DNA of 64,000 nucleotides from assembly GCF_001667885.1 (NCBI RefSeq), contig NZ_LZJW01000147.1, positions 1 through 64,000 on the forward strand. Direction: 5' to 3'. Positions 14,853 through 23,932 of the stretch are shown here, one piece after another (the stretch's first letter is position 1; the number at the start of each line of letters is the position of its first letter). The notes beneath the pieces were generated by a model, which saw nothing but the letters and a program-made list of their open reading frames with translations, made no database searches and was not told where the DNA came from. Both the position numbers and the translations under genes were made by a program. This stretch comes from Mycobacterium scrofulaceum. Lineage in GTDB: Bacteria > Actinomycetota > Actinomycetes > Mycobacteriales > Mycobacteriaceae.

Positions 14853-16732
14853 GGGCCTCCGGCCTTGGGGGGTACCAGGGTTGAACCGTCGATCGCTTCG
14901 TATCCGTGAGCACGTAGATAACTCAGCTCCGCAGCAGTGTAAGTATCGTCGAGAACCTGATCGATTGGCACTGATAGTTTAATCGTATCTCGATTCGCAA
15001 TTGCAATATCGAGTACATGCTGGTTGGCGGCAAGTCGTTCAACGGGCGTGGCCGCGTTCCATGCATCCCCGATATCGAAGTAGCTGGCGCCACGTTGTTG
15101 CGCGAGCTCAATGTAGGAGGGGCCGCCCAACGGATTCTTATACGGCCCAAGGACCGTCTCGCCGCTTCCCGTCAAGTGCTGTTCAGACAGCGCTCGCAAC
15201 TCCGGCGTCATGTAGTCAAGGGGGTTGTGCAGGGTGAATTCCGGATGGGCTGGATCGATCACCACGGGTGGTGGGTCGTGCGGTGCCACCGGCACATGCG
15301 GTTCCGCCGGAGGCCCGGCATCGGGCGGAAGCTCACCTCCGCCACCACCGCCGGGGTGCGTCGGAGCGTGCTCCACGACCGGCGCGGGACCGGAGTGGGT
15401 GCCCGGCACCGGTTCTCCGCTCACGCCGGTAGTTGAAGAACCCTGCGAGGTCAGGTCCGCGCTAGCACTTGCCGCGCGCTCCTCCGCACCGGTCAATGCG
15501 CGAGGAAAGACATTTTCGCCGGTCACGCCCTCAATCGCTTCGCGAGTGAAAAGTGTCTTGAGTCCCTGCCAGGCCACCTGACCGCCCGCCTTCAGCACAT
15601 AGCCGCCGCCGACCGCAGTGGAGATAGCACTCCACAACGGCTCAGGGGTGGCTTCCACCTTCCCGGGATCGAGCGTGCGCATGCCGGTCAACTTGCCACC
15701 GCTGAAGGCGTAGGACGTGCCCATGGCCTGATCGAAGAATTCGCCCGCGCCGTCCTTGAGCTGGCCGTAGACCTGCACGGGCTGGCCATCCACGGTGTGG
15801 GTGAATATAAAACGCCCGTCGGGACCGACCGTTATGGATGCGGGTTCGACGTCCTTGTAGTCAGGGATCTTGCCCAGGTCGTCGAGCGCGTGAGCGAGGT
15901 CCGATTTCAGCTTCGGCAGCTTCGCGTTGGCGGCCTCGCCCTCAGGCGACCCCGGGCCGTGGGTATAGAGATCGGCCATTGCCTTGTTCAAGGCATCCTG
16001 CGCGGCACGCACCTTACCCATTTGATCGATCACCGCTTGGTCGGTGATCCGGCGGAGGTCGGCCAGCGCCTGTAGCTGGAGCTCGGTGGGCTTTGGCGAA
16101 CCGTCGGCATCGACATCGCGGAGGGCAGCGGGATCGTATCCGTCGGTTCGCAAGTTGCCCAGCGCATTGTGTAAGCCGTCGGAGTAGCCGTTACGTATCC
16201 AATGAATTTGCGCCAGTGCGGCTTTGGTGTCATCGATGGCGTCCCGCTCACAATTACGGATGAGGACATCGAGGGTGTGCTTGTCCTCCGCGCTGAGGTG
16301 GCCGTTCTGCTCCATTTCGACGGCTTGGCCGATCAGTCCGTCGAGCGTTTGCAACTGCGCCTCGAGCGCCGCGATCTCCGCCTCTGAGGCCTTCTGCGCC
16401 TCAGCCAGGGAAGCTGCGATGTTTTCCAGGTCTACTCCGATCTTGGGCAACTGCAGCGACTGAACACCCAGCGACTTGGTCACCCGCTGCACTTCGACGG
16501 AGTCATTGATCGGATGGCCGCCATCCCGGCGGTTCCACGCCGCGTTGAAGCGGTTGCGGGCCTGCTCGAAGGCATGCTGGGCCTCAGAAGTGCATCGGCC
16601 GGCGCAGTGGAACACCTCCGCCAGCGAAGAGATCTGACCTGGGCTCCCGGCTTGCAGGCTTTTGTTGATCGCCCACGGATCACCACCGGCCTCGGCGATG
16701 AGCGCCGCGATGCTTATGTATCGGAGCTGCAT
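14849..16732 (-). CDS. Probable polymorphic toxin, mycobacterial modular protein
   Basis: A 627-residue protein. The N-terminal region (about 1-270) is helical and heptad-like (MQLRYISIAALIAEAGGDPW, QLPKIGVDLENIAASLAEAQ) and resembles a family seen in many mycobacterial secreted-type proteins, some annotated as TPR-repeat-like. A beta-rich segment (about 285-370), a small hydrophobic stretch and a Pro/Gly-rich hinge (about 440-490) follow. The last ~125 residues (HPEFTLHNPLDYMTPELRAL onward; GASYFDIGDAWN) form a separate C-terminal domain that I do not recognise. The layout (trunk, Pro-rich hinge, short variable tail, downstream small genes) is that of a polymorphic toxin. No signal peptide is seen. 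Confidence 0.68.
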   Translation of the reverse strand: MQLRYISIAALIAEAGGDPWAINKSLQAGSPGQISSLAEVFHCAGRCTSEAQHAFEQARNRFNAAWNRRDGGHPINDSVEVQRVTKSLGVQSLQLPKIGVDLENIAASLAEAQKASEAEIAALEAQLQTLDGLIGQAVEMEQNGHLSAEDKHTLDVLIRNCERDAIDDTKAALAQIHWIRNGYSDGLHNALGNLRTDGYDPAALRDVDADGSPKPTELQLQALADLRRITDQAVIDQMGKVRAAQDALNKAMADLYTHGPGSPEGEAANAKLPKLKSDLAHALDDLGKIPDYKDVEPASITVGPDGRFIFTHTVDGQPVQVYGQLKDGAGEFFDQAMGTSYAFSGGKLTGMRTLDPGKVEATPEPLWSAISTAVGGGYVLKAGGQVAWQGLKTLFTREAIEGVTGENVFPRALTGAEERAASASADLTSQGSSTTGVSGEPVPGTHSGPAPVVEHAPTHPGGGGGGELPPDAGPPAEPHVPVAPHDPPPVVIDPAHPEFTLHNPLDYMTPELRALSEQHLTGSGETVLGPYKNPLGGPSYIELAQQRGASYFDIGDAWNAATPVERLAANQHVLDIAIANRDTIKLSVPIDQVLDDTYTAAELSYLRAHGYEAIDGSTLVPPKAGGP

Positions 16733-16880
16733 CGCATCACCCGTAGCTGCGCAGCTCCACGCGCCGCGACGATCATTGCCACCCCTCCTGAGCTGGCAAT
16801 TACGCTACTAATGCGCTCGCAGACGTCAATTCACCGCAGCGACGAGGCGTCCCCTGATGCTGCGACGGGGGCAATCTATG

Positions 16881-16919
16881 GAAAACACGAAGGTCACGGA
16901 CTCCTCGAGCCCGTGACCT
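16881..16919 (-). terminator. Intrinsic terminator downstream of tRNA-Leu
   Basis: On the minus strand an 8-bp stem (GGTCACGG, pairing 16911-16918 with 16892-16899) closes an 11-base loop and is followed by TTCGTGTTTT, a U-rich tract. It lies 34-72 bp past the tRNA-Leu 3' end and before the toxin gene. A second perfect 7-bp hairpin (GCGGTTC/GAACCGC, 16928-16944) lies between it and the tRNA. Confidence 0.75.
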
Positions 16920-16952
16920 CAGCGCCGGCGGTTCGGTGAACCGCTCAAAATG

Positions 16953-17035
16953 TGGGCGAAGGGGGACTTGAACCCCCACGTCCCGAAGGACACTGGCACC
17001 TGAAGCCAGCGCGTCTGCCATTCCGCCACTCGCCC
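16953..17035 (-). tRNA. leuT: tRNA-Leu (anticodon CAG)
   Basis: The minus strand folds as an 83-nt class II tRNA: acceptor stem GGGCGAG/TTCGCCC, an anticodon loop CTTCAGG with CAG flanked by a TGGC/GCCA stem, a long variable arm (TGTCCTTCGGGACG) and a T-arm GGGGGTTCAAGTCCCCC. The discriminator base is A, as usual for leucine tRNAs. CCA is not encoded. It sits between the toxin gene and fhaA, the position of leuT in M. tuberculosis. Confidence 0.95.
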
Positions 17036-17277
17036 GGAAAAACAACCGATGGACCATACCACTCTAATGGCCGCGTTCCCCAACCCGCCTGGTCGGGCCC
17101 GGAAGCCTTCGGACACTGGGGGACAACGCGTCTGAGCAGGGCCGACGAAGTTCTCAGAGTTTCGACGGTGCCGCACCGTCGCGCTGTCCCGATAACATGC
17201 TGGGGTGAGGGACACTGGCCGAATCGTTTGCCGCGCGCCAGCGGCATGCCGCGGCAAGTGCACGCGAACGGCAGAGC

Positions 17278-18933
17278 ATGAATAGCCAACGGGGGTTGGC
17301 CGCGCGGATCGAGCGCAAGCTCGAGGCCACAGTCGACAATGCCTTCGCCCGAGTCTTCGGCGGATCGATCGTCCCGCAGGAGGTGGAAGCGCTCCTGCGC
17401 CGCGAAGCCCGCGACGGAGTCCAGAAACTTCACGGCGATCGTCTTTTGGCCCCCAACGAATACATCATTACCCTCGGTAGGCACGACTTCGAGAAGGTGG
17501 GCGCCGACCCTGATCTCACGTCGGGCGCTTTCGCGAGGTACTTGGTCGACTACATCCGAGAACAGGGGTGGCAAACGTATGGTGATGTGGTCGTCCGGTT
17601 CGAGCAGTCGTCGGATTTGCGAACTGGGCAGTACCGCGCCCGTGGTGCTGTCAATCCCGATGTGCAGCCCCGCCCGACGGTCCACGATCCCGTCCCGCCA
17701 CAATCAAATAGTGCGTTCGGCGCAGAACGAGGAGTAGCACCAATGACTGACGATTCGAGCTACCGCCCTTCGGGGCCTGGGCGGCCTGGCGACGAGTACT
17801 ACGACGAGCGCTACGCGCGCCCGCAAGACGACGCGCGCGCCGGCGAACAGCCGCAGGGCGGGCCAGACCCGCGCGCCGGTTACCCGCCAGAGCAGGGCGG
17901 CTATCCGCCCCAACAGGGCTACCCGCCGCCGCGCCACCCCGAGCAGGGCGGCTATCCGGAGCAAGGCGGTTATCAAGGCCAGGGCGGTTACCCCGACCAG
18001 CGCGGCTACCAAGCCCCCGGCGGCTACCCCGACCAGCGCGGCTACCAAGATCAGGGCGGTTACCCCGACCAGCGCGGCTACCAAGCCCCCGGCGGCTACC
18101 CCGACCAGGGCCAGGGCGGCCCGCCGCCGCAGTACGAGCAGCGCCCTCCCGCGCCCGCCGGATACGGCGGCCAGGGCTACGACCAGGGCTACCGTCAGGG
18201 CGGCGGCTACGCCCCGCCGCCCGGTGGAGGCCAGCAGGGCTACGGGGGTTACGGCGATTACGGCCGCGGGCCCGCCCGCCAAGACGAGGGTTACGCTCCG
18301 CCCGAGCAACGGCCGGCCTACCCGGAGCAGGGCGCCGGATACGAGCAGGGCGGCGGCTACGAGCAGGCCGGATACGAGCAGGGCTACCAGCAGGGCGGCG
18401 GCTACGGCCGGCAGGAATACGGGGGCGACTACACGCAGTACGCCGAGAACGTGCCGGGCGGGGGATATCCCGGTCAGGCCGCGGGATACCCCGAGACCGC
18501 CCACCGCGACTACGACTATGGCCAACAAGCCGAGTATGCCCAGCCGAGCGAGTACGGCCAGCCCGCTGACTACGGGCAGCCCGCGGACTACGGGCAGGCG
18601 GCCGGCGGCTACGGCGGTTACGGCGCGGGCGGTTATGGCGCCGGCGGAACGACGGTCACCCTGCAGCTCGACGACGGCAGTGGCCGCACGTACCAGCTGC
18701 GTGAGGGCTCCAACATCGTCGGCCGCGGACAAGACGCTCAGTTCCGGTTGCCCGACACGGGGGTCTCACGACGTCACCTCGAGATCCGCTGGGACGGGCA
18801 GGTCGCACTGCTGTCGGACCTGAACTCGACCAACGGCACCACCGTCAACAACGCACCTGTGCAGGAGTGGCAGTTGGCCGACGGTGACGTGATCCGCCTG
18901 GGCCACTCGGAGATCATCGTCCGGATCCACTAA
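17278..18933 (+). CDS. fhaA: FHA-domain protein FhaA
   Basis: A 551-residue protein. The N-terminal domain (about 1-120; ARIERKLEATVDNAFARVFGG) is the FhaA-specific DUF3662 domain. The middle (about 160-455) is a Gly/Tyr/Gln/Pro-rich low-complexity region. The C-terminal FHA domain (about 460-551) has GRGQDAQFRLPDTGVSRRHLEI and SDLNSTNGTTVN, the phosphothreonine-binding loops. In M. tuberculosis FhaA binds phosphorylated MviN and regulates peptidoglycan synthesis. It is longer than Rv0020c, mainly through repeat expansion. It starts the plus-strand run that continues with fhaB. Confidence 0.93.
   Translation: MNSQRGLAARIERKLEATVDNAFARVFGGSIVPQEVEALLRREARDGVQKLHGDRLLAPNEYIITLGRHDFEKVGADPDLTSGAFARYLVDYIREQGWQTYGDVVVRFEQSSDLRTGQYRARGAVNPDVQPRPTVHDPVPPQSNSAFGAERGVAPMTDDSSYRPSGPGRPGDEYYDERYARPQDDARAGEQPQGGPDPRAGYPPEQGGYPPQQGYPPPRHPEQGGYPEQGGYQGQGGYPDQRGYQAPGGYPDQRGYQDQGGYPDQRGYQAPGGYPDQGQGGPPPQYEQRPPAPAGYGGQGYDQGYRQGGGYAPPPGGGQQGYGGYGDYGRGPARQDEGYAPPEQRPAYPEQGAGYEQGGGYEQAGYEQGYQQGGGYGRQEYGGDYTQYAENVPGGGYPGQAAGYPETAHRDYDYGQQAEYAQPSEYGQPADYGQPADYGQAAGGYGGYGAGGYGAGGTTVTLQLDDGSGRTYQLREGSNIVGRGQDAQFRLPDTGVSRRHLEIRWDGQVALLSDLNSTNGTTVNNAPVQEWQLADGDVIRLGHSEIIVRIH
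17983..18108 (+). repeat. 36-bp coding tandem repeat in fhaA
   Basis: Three full units and a half: 17983-18018, 18019-18054, 18055-18090 and 18091-18108. Each encodes GGYPDQRGYQ followed alternately by AP or DQ. Near-identical DNA in the first and third units indicates recent duplication. It lies in the disordered linker between the N-terminal and FHA domains and is likely to vary in copy number between strains. Confidence 0.9.
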
Positions 18934-19069
18934 ACGCGCTGGGCTCAACGCTGCCGTGCTTCGCCCCGCGTCGACCGCCGTCCAAGTATCGTGACGTTGC
19001 CGATGTGCTCGGAGTCACGGGCGCCAGGGGGGACGCTGGAGTGTGGGGCCAGGACGGAAAGGACGCCAG

Positions 19070-19537
19070 ATGCAGGGACTCGTACTGCAGCTGACGCGCG
19101 CCGGATTTTTAATGTTGCTATGGGTATTCATCTGGTCCGTGCTGCGGATTTTGCGGACCGATATCTACGCGCCCACGGGTGCCGTCATGGTGCGCCGCGG
19201 CTTGGCGTTACGCAGCACCCTATTGCCCTCGCGGCAGCGCCGACACGCCGCGCGCTACCTGGTGGTCACCGAGGGCGCGTTGGCGGGGGCGCGCATCACA
19301 CTCAGCGGGCAGCCGGTGTTGATCGGAAGGGCTGACGACTCGACGCTGGTCCTGACCGACGACTACGCCTCGACGCGGCATGCGCGCCTATCTCAGCGCG
19401 GTTCGGAATGGTACGTCGAGGATCTAGGATCGACCAACGGCACTTACCTTGACAGGGCGAAGGTGACGACTGCGGTACGAGTTCCGATAGGGACGCCGAT
19501 TCGGATCGGCAAAACGGCGATCGAGTTGCGCCCGTGA
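19070..19537 (+). CDS. fhaB: FHA-domain protein FhaB (FipA)
   Basis: A 155-residue protein, the same length as Rv0019c when started at ATG 19070, which follows GGAAAGGA. It has one N-terminal membrane segment (GFLMLLWVFIWSVLRIL, about 12-28) and a cytosolic FHA domain (about 75-150; IGRADDSTLVLTDDYASTRHARL, LGSTNGTYLD). FhaB/FipA is a PknA substrate linked to septal FtsZ-FtsQ assembly under oxidative stress. It overlaps pstP by 4 bp (GTGA at 19534-19537). Confidence 0.95.
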   Translation: MQGLVLQLTRAGFLMLLWVFIWSVLRILRTDIYAPTGAVMVRRGLALRSTLLPSRQRRHAARYLVVTEGALAGARITLSGQPVLIGRADDSTLVLTDDYASTRHARLSQRGSEWYVEDLGSTNGTYLDRAKVTTAVRVPIGTPIRIGKTAIELRP

Positions 19538-21051
19538 CGCTGGTCCTGCGATATGCCGCGCGCAGCGACCGCGGCCTGGTGCGCTCCAACAACGAAGACT
19601 CCGTGTACGCCGGTGCGCGGCTGCTCGCCCTTGCCGACGGCATGGGTGGCCACGCCGCCGGCGAGGTGGCCTCCCAGTTGGTGATCGCCGCACTGGCCCA
19701 TCTCGACGACGACGAGCCCGGCGGCGACCTGTTGGCCAAGCTCGACGCCGCGGTGCGCTCCGGCAATGCTGCCATCGCGGCGCAGGTGGAGGCCGAGCCC
19801 GAGCTCGAGGGAATGGGCACCACGCTCACCGCAATCCTGTTCGCGGGCGACCGCATTGGTTTGGTCCACATCGGCGACTCGCGTGGCTATCTGCTGCGCG
19901 ACGGTGAGCTGACGCAGATCACCAAGGACGACACGTTCGTCCAGACGCTGGTGGACGAAGGCCGGATCACCCGGGAAGAGGCACACAGCCACCCGCAGCG
20001 GTCGCTGATCATGCGCGCGCTGACCGGTCACGAGGTGGAACCCACGTTGACCATGCGCGAGGCGCGCGCGGGTGACCGTTACCTGCTCTGCTCCGATGGA
20101 CTCAGCGACCCGGTCAGCGACGAGACCATCCTCGAGGCGCTGCAGATCCCTGACGTCGCCGAGGCCGCCTACCGCCTCATCGAGCTGGCGCTGCGCGGCG
20201 GCGGCCCGGACAACGTGACCGTGGTGGTTGCCGACGTCGTCGACTACGACTACGGCCAGACCCAGCCGATCCTGGCCGGTGCGGTCTCCGGGGACGACGA
20301 CCAGATGACGTTGCCCAACACCTCGGCGGGCCGCGCCTCGGCGATCAGACCGCGCGAAGAGGCGGCCAAACGCGTTGCGCCGCAACCGGAAACGCCGAGC
20401 CGGCCGCGGTGGCCCCGGCGGCGGATGTTCTTCGTGGTGACGCTGGCGGTGCTCTTCGTCCTCTCCGGCCTGGCCATCGGATGGTGGGTCATTCAGCGCA
20501 ACTATTACGTCACCGAGTACGACGGCAGGGTTTCGATCGTCCGCGGGATCCAGGGATCCTTGTTGGGCGTGCCGCTGCAACAGCCCTACTTGGTCGGCTG
20601 TCTGACCGCCCGCAACGAACTCTCCCTGATCAGCTACGGGCAATCCGATCACTCGAACTGTCAGCTGATGACGCTGCGTGACCTGCGCCGGCCGGGACAG
20701 GTCCAGGTCCAGACGGGGCTGCCCGGCGGCAGCCTGGATCAGGCTGAGTCACAGCTGCGACAATTGCTCGCCGAATACCTATTGCCCACCTGCCCGTCGC
20801 CGCGCGCCACGTCGCCGCCGGGGCAACCGGCCCCCGGGAGCGGCACCCCCGAATCAAGTGTCGCGACATCGCCAGCACCGACCACGCCACCAACCACCGC
20901 CCCTCCCGGCTCCAGCACCCCAGCCCCCAGCAGTGCCACAGGCGGCCCCGCGCCCTCGTCGCCGGCGGGCCCCACGACCACATCGCAGACGGTCACCGCG
21001 CTTCCAGCGCCTCCACTTCAACCGGGCATTGACTGCCGGACGGTGGCATGA
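19534..21051 (+). CDS. pstP: PP2C serine/threonine phosphatase PstP
   Basis: A 505-residue membrane-bound phosphatase that reverses PknA/PknB signalling. The catalytic PP2C domain (1-235) shows the metal ligands in NNEDS (about 19-23), DGMGGH (35-40), GDSRGYL, and C-terminal GGPDNVTV. After a juxtamembrane linker comes one membrane helix (about 297-320) and an extracellular domain of about 180 residues ending in a Pro/Thr/Ser-rich tail. The GTG start overlaps the fhaB stop, and the stop overlaps rodA (ATGA at 21048-21051). Length is close to Rv0018c. Confidence 0.95.
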   Translation: MTLVLRYAARSDRGLVRSNNEDSVYAGARLLALADGMGGHAAGEVASQLVIAALAHLDDDEPGGDLLAKLDAAVRSGNAAIAAQVEAEPELEGMGTTLTAILFAGDRIGLVHIGDSRGYLLRDGELTQITKDDTFVQTLVDEGRITREEAHSHPQRSLIMRALTGHEVEPTLTMREARAGDRYLLCSDGLSDPVSDETILEALQIPDVAEAAYRLIELALRGGGPDNVTVVVADVVDYDYGQTQPILAGAVSGDDDQMTLPNTSAGRASAIRPREEAAKRVAPQPETPSRPRWPRRRMFFVVTLAVLFVLSGLAIGWWVIQRNYYVTEYDGRVSIVRGIQGSLLGVPLQQPYLVGCLTARNELSLISYGQSDHSNCQLMTLRDLRRPGQVQVQTGLPGGSLDQAESQLRQLLAEYLLPTCPSPRATSPPGQPAPGSGTPESSVATSPAPTTPPTTAPPGSSTPAPSSATGGPAPSSPAGPTTTSQTVTALPAPPLQPGIDCRTVA

Positions 21052-22457
21052 CGACGCAACTCCAGCCGCCCGTCGCGGTCACGCCTCCGCTGCCCACCCG
21101 TCGCAACGCCGAGCTGCTGCTGCTGTGCTTCGCCGCAGCGATCACCGTCGCCGCGTTGTTGATCGTCGAGGCAAACCAGGACCGTGTGTTGCGCTGGAAC
21201 GTCATCAGCTACGGGCTGATATTCCTCCTCGTGTTCGGGTCGGCGCACCTTGCCATCCGGCGGTTCGCTCCTTATACCGATCCGCTGCTGTTGCCAATTG
21301 TGGCGCTGCTCAACGGACTTGGGCTGGTGATGATCCATCGGCTCGACCTGGTGAACAATCAGCTCAGCGGGCGTCATCATCCCAGCGCTACCCAGCAGAT
21401 GATGTGGACCCTGGTCGGGGTGGTCACGTTCGCGCTCGTGGTCACCTTTTTGAAGGACCACCGGCAGCTCGCGCGGTACGGCTACATCTGCGGAATCACC
21501 GGCCTGGTGTTGTTGGTGATTCCCGCACTGCTGCCCGCGTCGCTGTCCGAACAGAATGGCGCAAAGATCTGGATTCGCTTCCCCGGCTTCTCAATTCAGC
21601 CCGCCGAATTCTCCAAGATCCTGCTGCTCATCTTCTTCTCCGCCGTGTTGATCGCCAAGCGGGGCCTATTCACCAGCGTCGGTAAGCATTTCATGGGCCT
21701 GACCCTGCCGCGACCACGCGACCTCGCGCCGCTGTTGGCCGCCTGGGTGATCTCGGTGGGCGTGATGGCCTTCGAGAAGGACCTCGGCACCTCACTGCTG
21801 CTTTACGCGTCGTTTCTGGTGGTGGTTTACCTTGCGACACAGCGATTCAGCTGGGTGGTGATCGGCCTCGTCCTGTTCGCGGTCGGCAGCGTCATCGCGT
21901 ATTTCGTCTTCGCGCACGTCCGGGTCCGCGTGCAGATGTGGTGGGACCCGTTCTCCGATCCCGACGGCAGTGGCTACCAAATCGTGCAGTCGCTGTTCAG
22001 TTTTGCCACCGGCGGCATCTTCGGCACCGGGCTCGGCAACGGCCAACCCGATACCGTGCCGGCCGCGTCAACCGACTTCATCATCGCCGCGTTCGGTGAG
22101 GAGCTCGGCCTCGTCGGGCTCGCCAGCATCCTGATGCTCTATACCATCGTCATCGTCCGCGGCATGCGCACCGCCATCGCCACACGCGACAGCTTCGGCA
22201 AGCTGCTGGCCGCGGGATTGGCCTCGACCTTGGCCATCCAATTGTTCATCGTCGTCGGCGGTGTGACACAGCTGATTCCGCTGACCGGCCTGACCACACC
22301 GTGGATGTCCTACGGCGGATCGTCGCTGCTGGCGAACTACGTGCTGCTGGCCATCCTCGCCCGGATCTCGAACAGCGCCCGGCACCCGCTGCGGGGCCGT
22401 GAACGCAAGGATTCGCCGATCGCGGCCGCCAACACCGAGGTGATCGAGAAGGTATGA
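21048..22457 (+). CDS. rodA: SEDS peptidoglycan polymerase RodA
   Basis: A 469-residue SEDS-family membrane protein with about 12 hydrophobic segments and the length of Rv0017c. SEDS landmarks are present: GAKIWIRFPGFSIQPAEFSK, FEKDLGTSLLL, and the C-terminal WMSYGGSSLLANY. It polymerises lipid II into glycan strands with its cognate class B PBP, here PbpA, encoded directly downstream with a 4-bp overlap. The Asp in the KDLGT loop is the usual catalytic acid position. Confidence 0.95.
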   Translation: MTTQLQPPVAVTPPLPTRRNAELLLLCFAAAITVAALLIVEANQDRVLRWNVISYGLIFLLVFGSAHLAIRRFAPYTDPLLLPIVALLNGLGLVMIHRLDLVNNQLSGRHHPSATQQMMWTLVGVVTFALVVTFLKDHRQLARYGYICGITGLVLLVIPALLPASLSEQNGAKIWIRFPGFSIQPAEFSKILLLIFFSAVLIAKRGLFTSVGKHFMGLTLPRPRDLAPLLAAWVISVGVMAFEKDLGTSLLLYASFLVVVYLATQRFSWVVIGLVLFAVGSVIAYFVFAHVRVRVQMWWDPFSDPDGSGYQIVQSLFSFATGGIFGTGLGNGQPDTVPAASTDFIIAAFGEELGLVGLASILMLYTIVIVRGMRTAIATRDSFGKLLAAGLASTLAIQLFIVVGGVTQLIPLTGLTTPWMSYGGSSLLANYVLLAILARISNSARHPLRGRERKDSPIAAANTEVIEKV

Positions 22458-23932
22458 ACACCTCTCTGCGCCGCATCTCGATCGCTGTCATGGCGTTGAT
22501 CGTGCTGCTCCTGCTCAACGCGACGATGACGCAGGTGTTCGCCGCCGACTCGCTGCGCGCCGACCCGCGCAATCAACGCGTGCTGCTCGACGAGTACTCG
22601 CGTCAACGCGGCCAAATCGTCGCCGGCGGCCAACTGCTGGCCTATTCCGCGGCCACCGACAGCCGCTTCCGTTTCCTGCGCGTGTACCCCAACCCGTCGG
22701 TGTACGCGCCGGTCACCGGCTTCTACTCCCTGCGCTATTCGAGCACCGGCTTGGAGCGCGCCGAGGACCCGCTGCTCAACGGGTCCGACGAGCGGCTGTT
22801 CGGCCGCCGCCTGGCCGACTTCTTCACCGGACGCGATCCCCGCGGCGGGAACGTGGACACGACGATCCGGCCGCGCGTGCAGCAGGCCGGCTGGGACGCG
22901 ATGCAGCAGGGCTGTGGCGGCCCGCCGTGCAAGGGCGCCGTCGTCGCCCTCGAGCCGTCCACGGGCAAGATCCTGGCGATGGTGTCGTCGCCGTCCTATG
23001 ACCCCAATCTGCTGTCGTCGCATGATCCCGAGGTGCAGGCGCAGGCATGGCAGCGGCTTCGCGACGACCCCGACAATCCGATGACCAACCGCGCCATCTC
23101 GGAGACCTACCCGCCCGGGTCCACGTTCAAGGTGGTGACTACCGCAGCGGCACTGCAGGCCGGCGCGACCGACGCCGAGCAGTTGACCGCGGCGCCCTCG
23201 ATCGCGCTACCCGACAGCACCGCGACGTTGGAGAACTACGGCGGCCAGCCTTGCGGCAGCGAGGCCACGGTGTCGCTGAAGCAGGCGTTCGCCCTGTCGT
23301 GCAACACCGCGTTCGTCCAGCTCGGTATGCATACCGGCGCCGACGCCTTGCGCAGCATGGCGCGCGCGTTCGGCCTGGACACCACCCCGAGCGTCATCCC
23401 GCTGCAGGTCGCCGAGTCAACCATCGGGATCATCCCGGACGCCGCCGCCCTGGGCATGTCCAGCATCGGCCAGAAGGACGTCGCGCTGACCCCGCTGCAG
23501 AACGCCGAGATCGCCGCGACCATCGCGAACGGCGGGGTACAGATGCAGCCCTACCTGATCGACAGCCTCAAGGGCCCAGATCTGGCCAACATCAGCACCA
23601 CCGTTCCCTATCAGCAGCGCCGCGCGGTGTCGCCCCAGGTCGCCGCTAAGCTAACAGAGCTGATGGTCGGCGCCGAGAAGGTCGCACAGCAGAAAGGGGC
23701 CATTCCCGGCGTGCAGATCGCATCGAAGACTGGTACCGCAGAGCATGGCACCGATCCGCGTCATACGCCGCCGCACGCGTGGTACATCGCCTTCGCGCCC
23801 GCGCAGACGCCGAGAGTCGCCGTGGCAGTGTTGGTGGAGAATGGCGGCGACCGCCTGTCCGCGACGGGAGGTGCACTCGCCGCGCCCATCGGACGGGCTG
23901 TGATCCAAGCCGCGCTACAGGGAGGACCATGA
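22454..23932 (+). CDS. pbpA: Class B penicillin-binding protein PbpA
   Basis: A 492-residue transpeptidase with one N-terminal membrane anchor (about 7-28). The catalytic motifs are STFK (nucleophile Ser near 222), SCN near 282 and KTG near 424. It crosslinks peptidoglycan at the septum and poles; in M. tuberculosis its activity and localisation depend on PknB phosphorylation. Length is within one residue of Rv0016c. It overlaps rodA and pknA by 4 bp each, so it is translated as part of a coupled operon. Confidence 0.95.
   Translation: MNTSLRRISIAVMALIVLLLLNATMTQVFAADSLRADPRNQRVLLDEYSRQRGQIVAGGQLLAYSAATDSRFRFLRVYPNPSVYAPVTGFYSLRYSSTGLERAEDPLLNGSDERLFGRRLADFFTGRDPRGGNVDTTIRPRVQQAGWDAMQQGCGGPPCKGAVVALEPSTGKILAMVSSPSYDPNLLSSHDPEVQAQAWQRLRDDPDNPMTNRAISETYPPGSTFKVVTTAAALQAGATDAEQLTAAPSIALPDSTATLENYGGQPCGSEATVSLKQAFALSCNTAFVQLGMHTGADALRSMARAFGLDTTPSVIPLQVAESTIGIIPDAAALGMSSIGQKDVALTPLQNAEIAATIANGGVQMQPYLIDSLKGPDLANISTTVPYQQRRAVSPQVAAKLTELMVGAEKVAQQKGAIPGVQIASKTGTAEHGTDPRHTPPHAWYIAFAPAQTPRVAVAVLVENGGDRLSATGGALAAPIGRAVIQAALQGGP

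Noticed and set aside
14849..16732. TNT (NAD glycohydrolase) domain as in CpnT
   Set aside because: No sequence features of TNT are seen in the C-terminal domain, and the small downstream genes do not resemble its known immunity factor.
17983..18108. CRISPR-like array in fhaA
   Set aside because: The repeat is in frame, encodes the Gly/Tyr-rich linker and lacks unique spacers.
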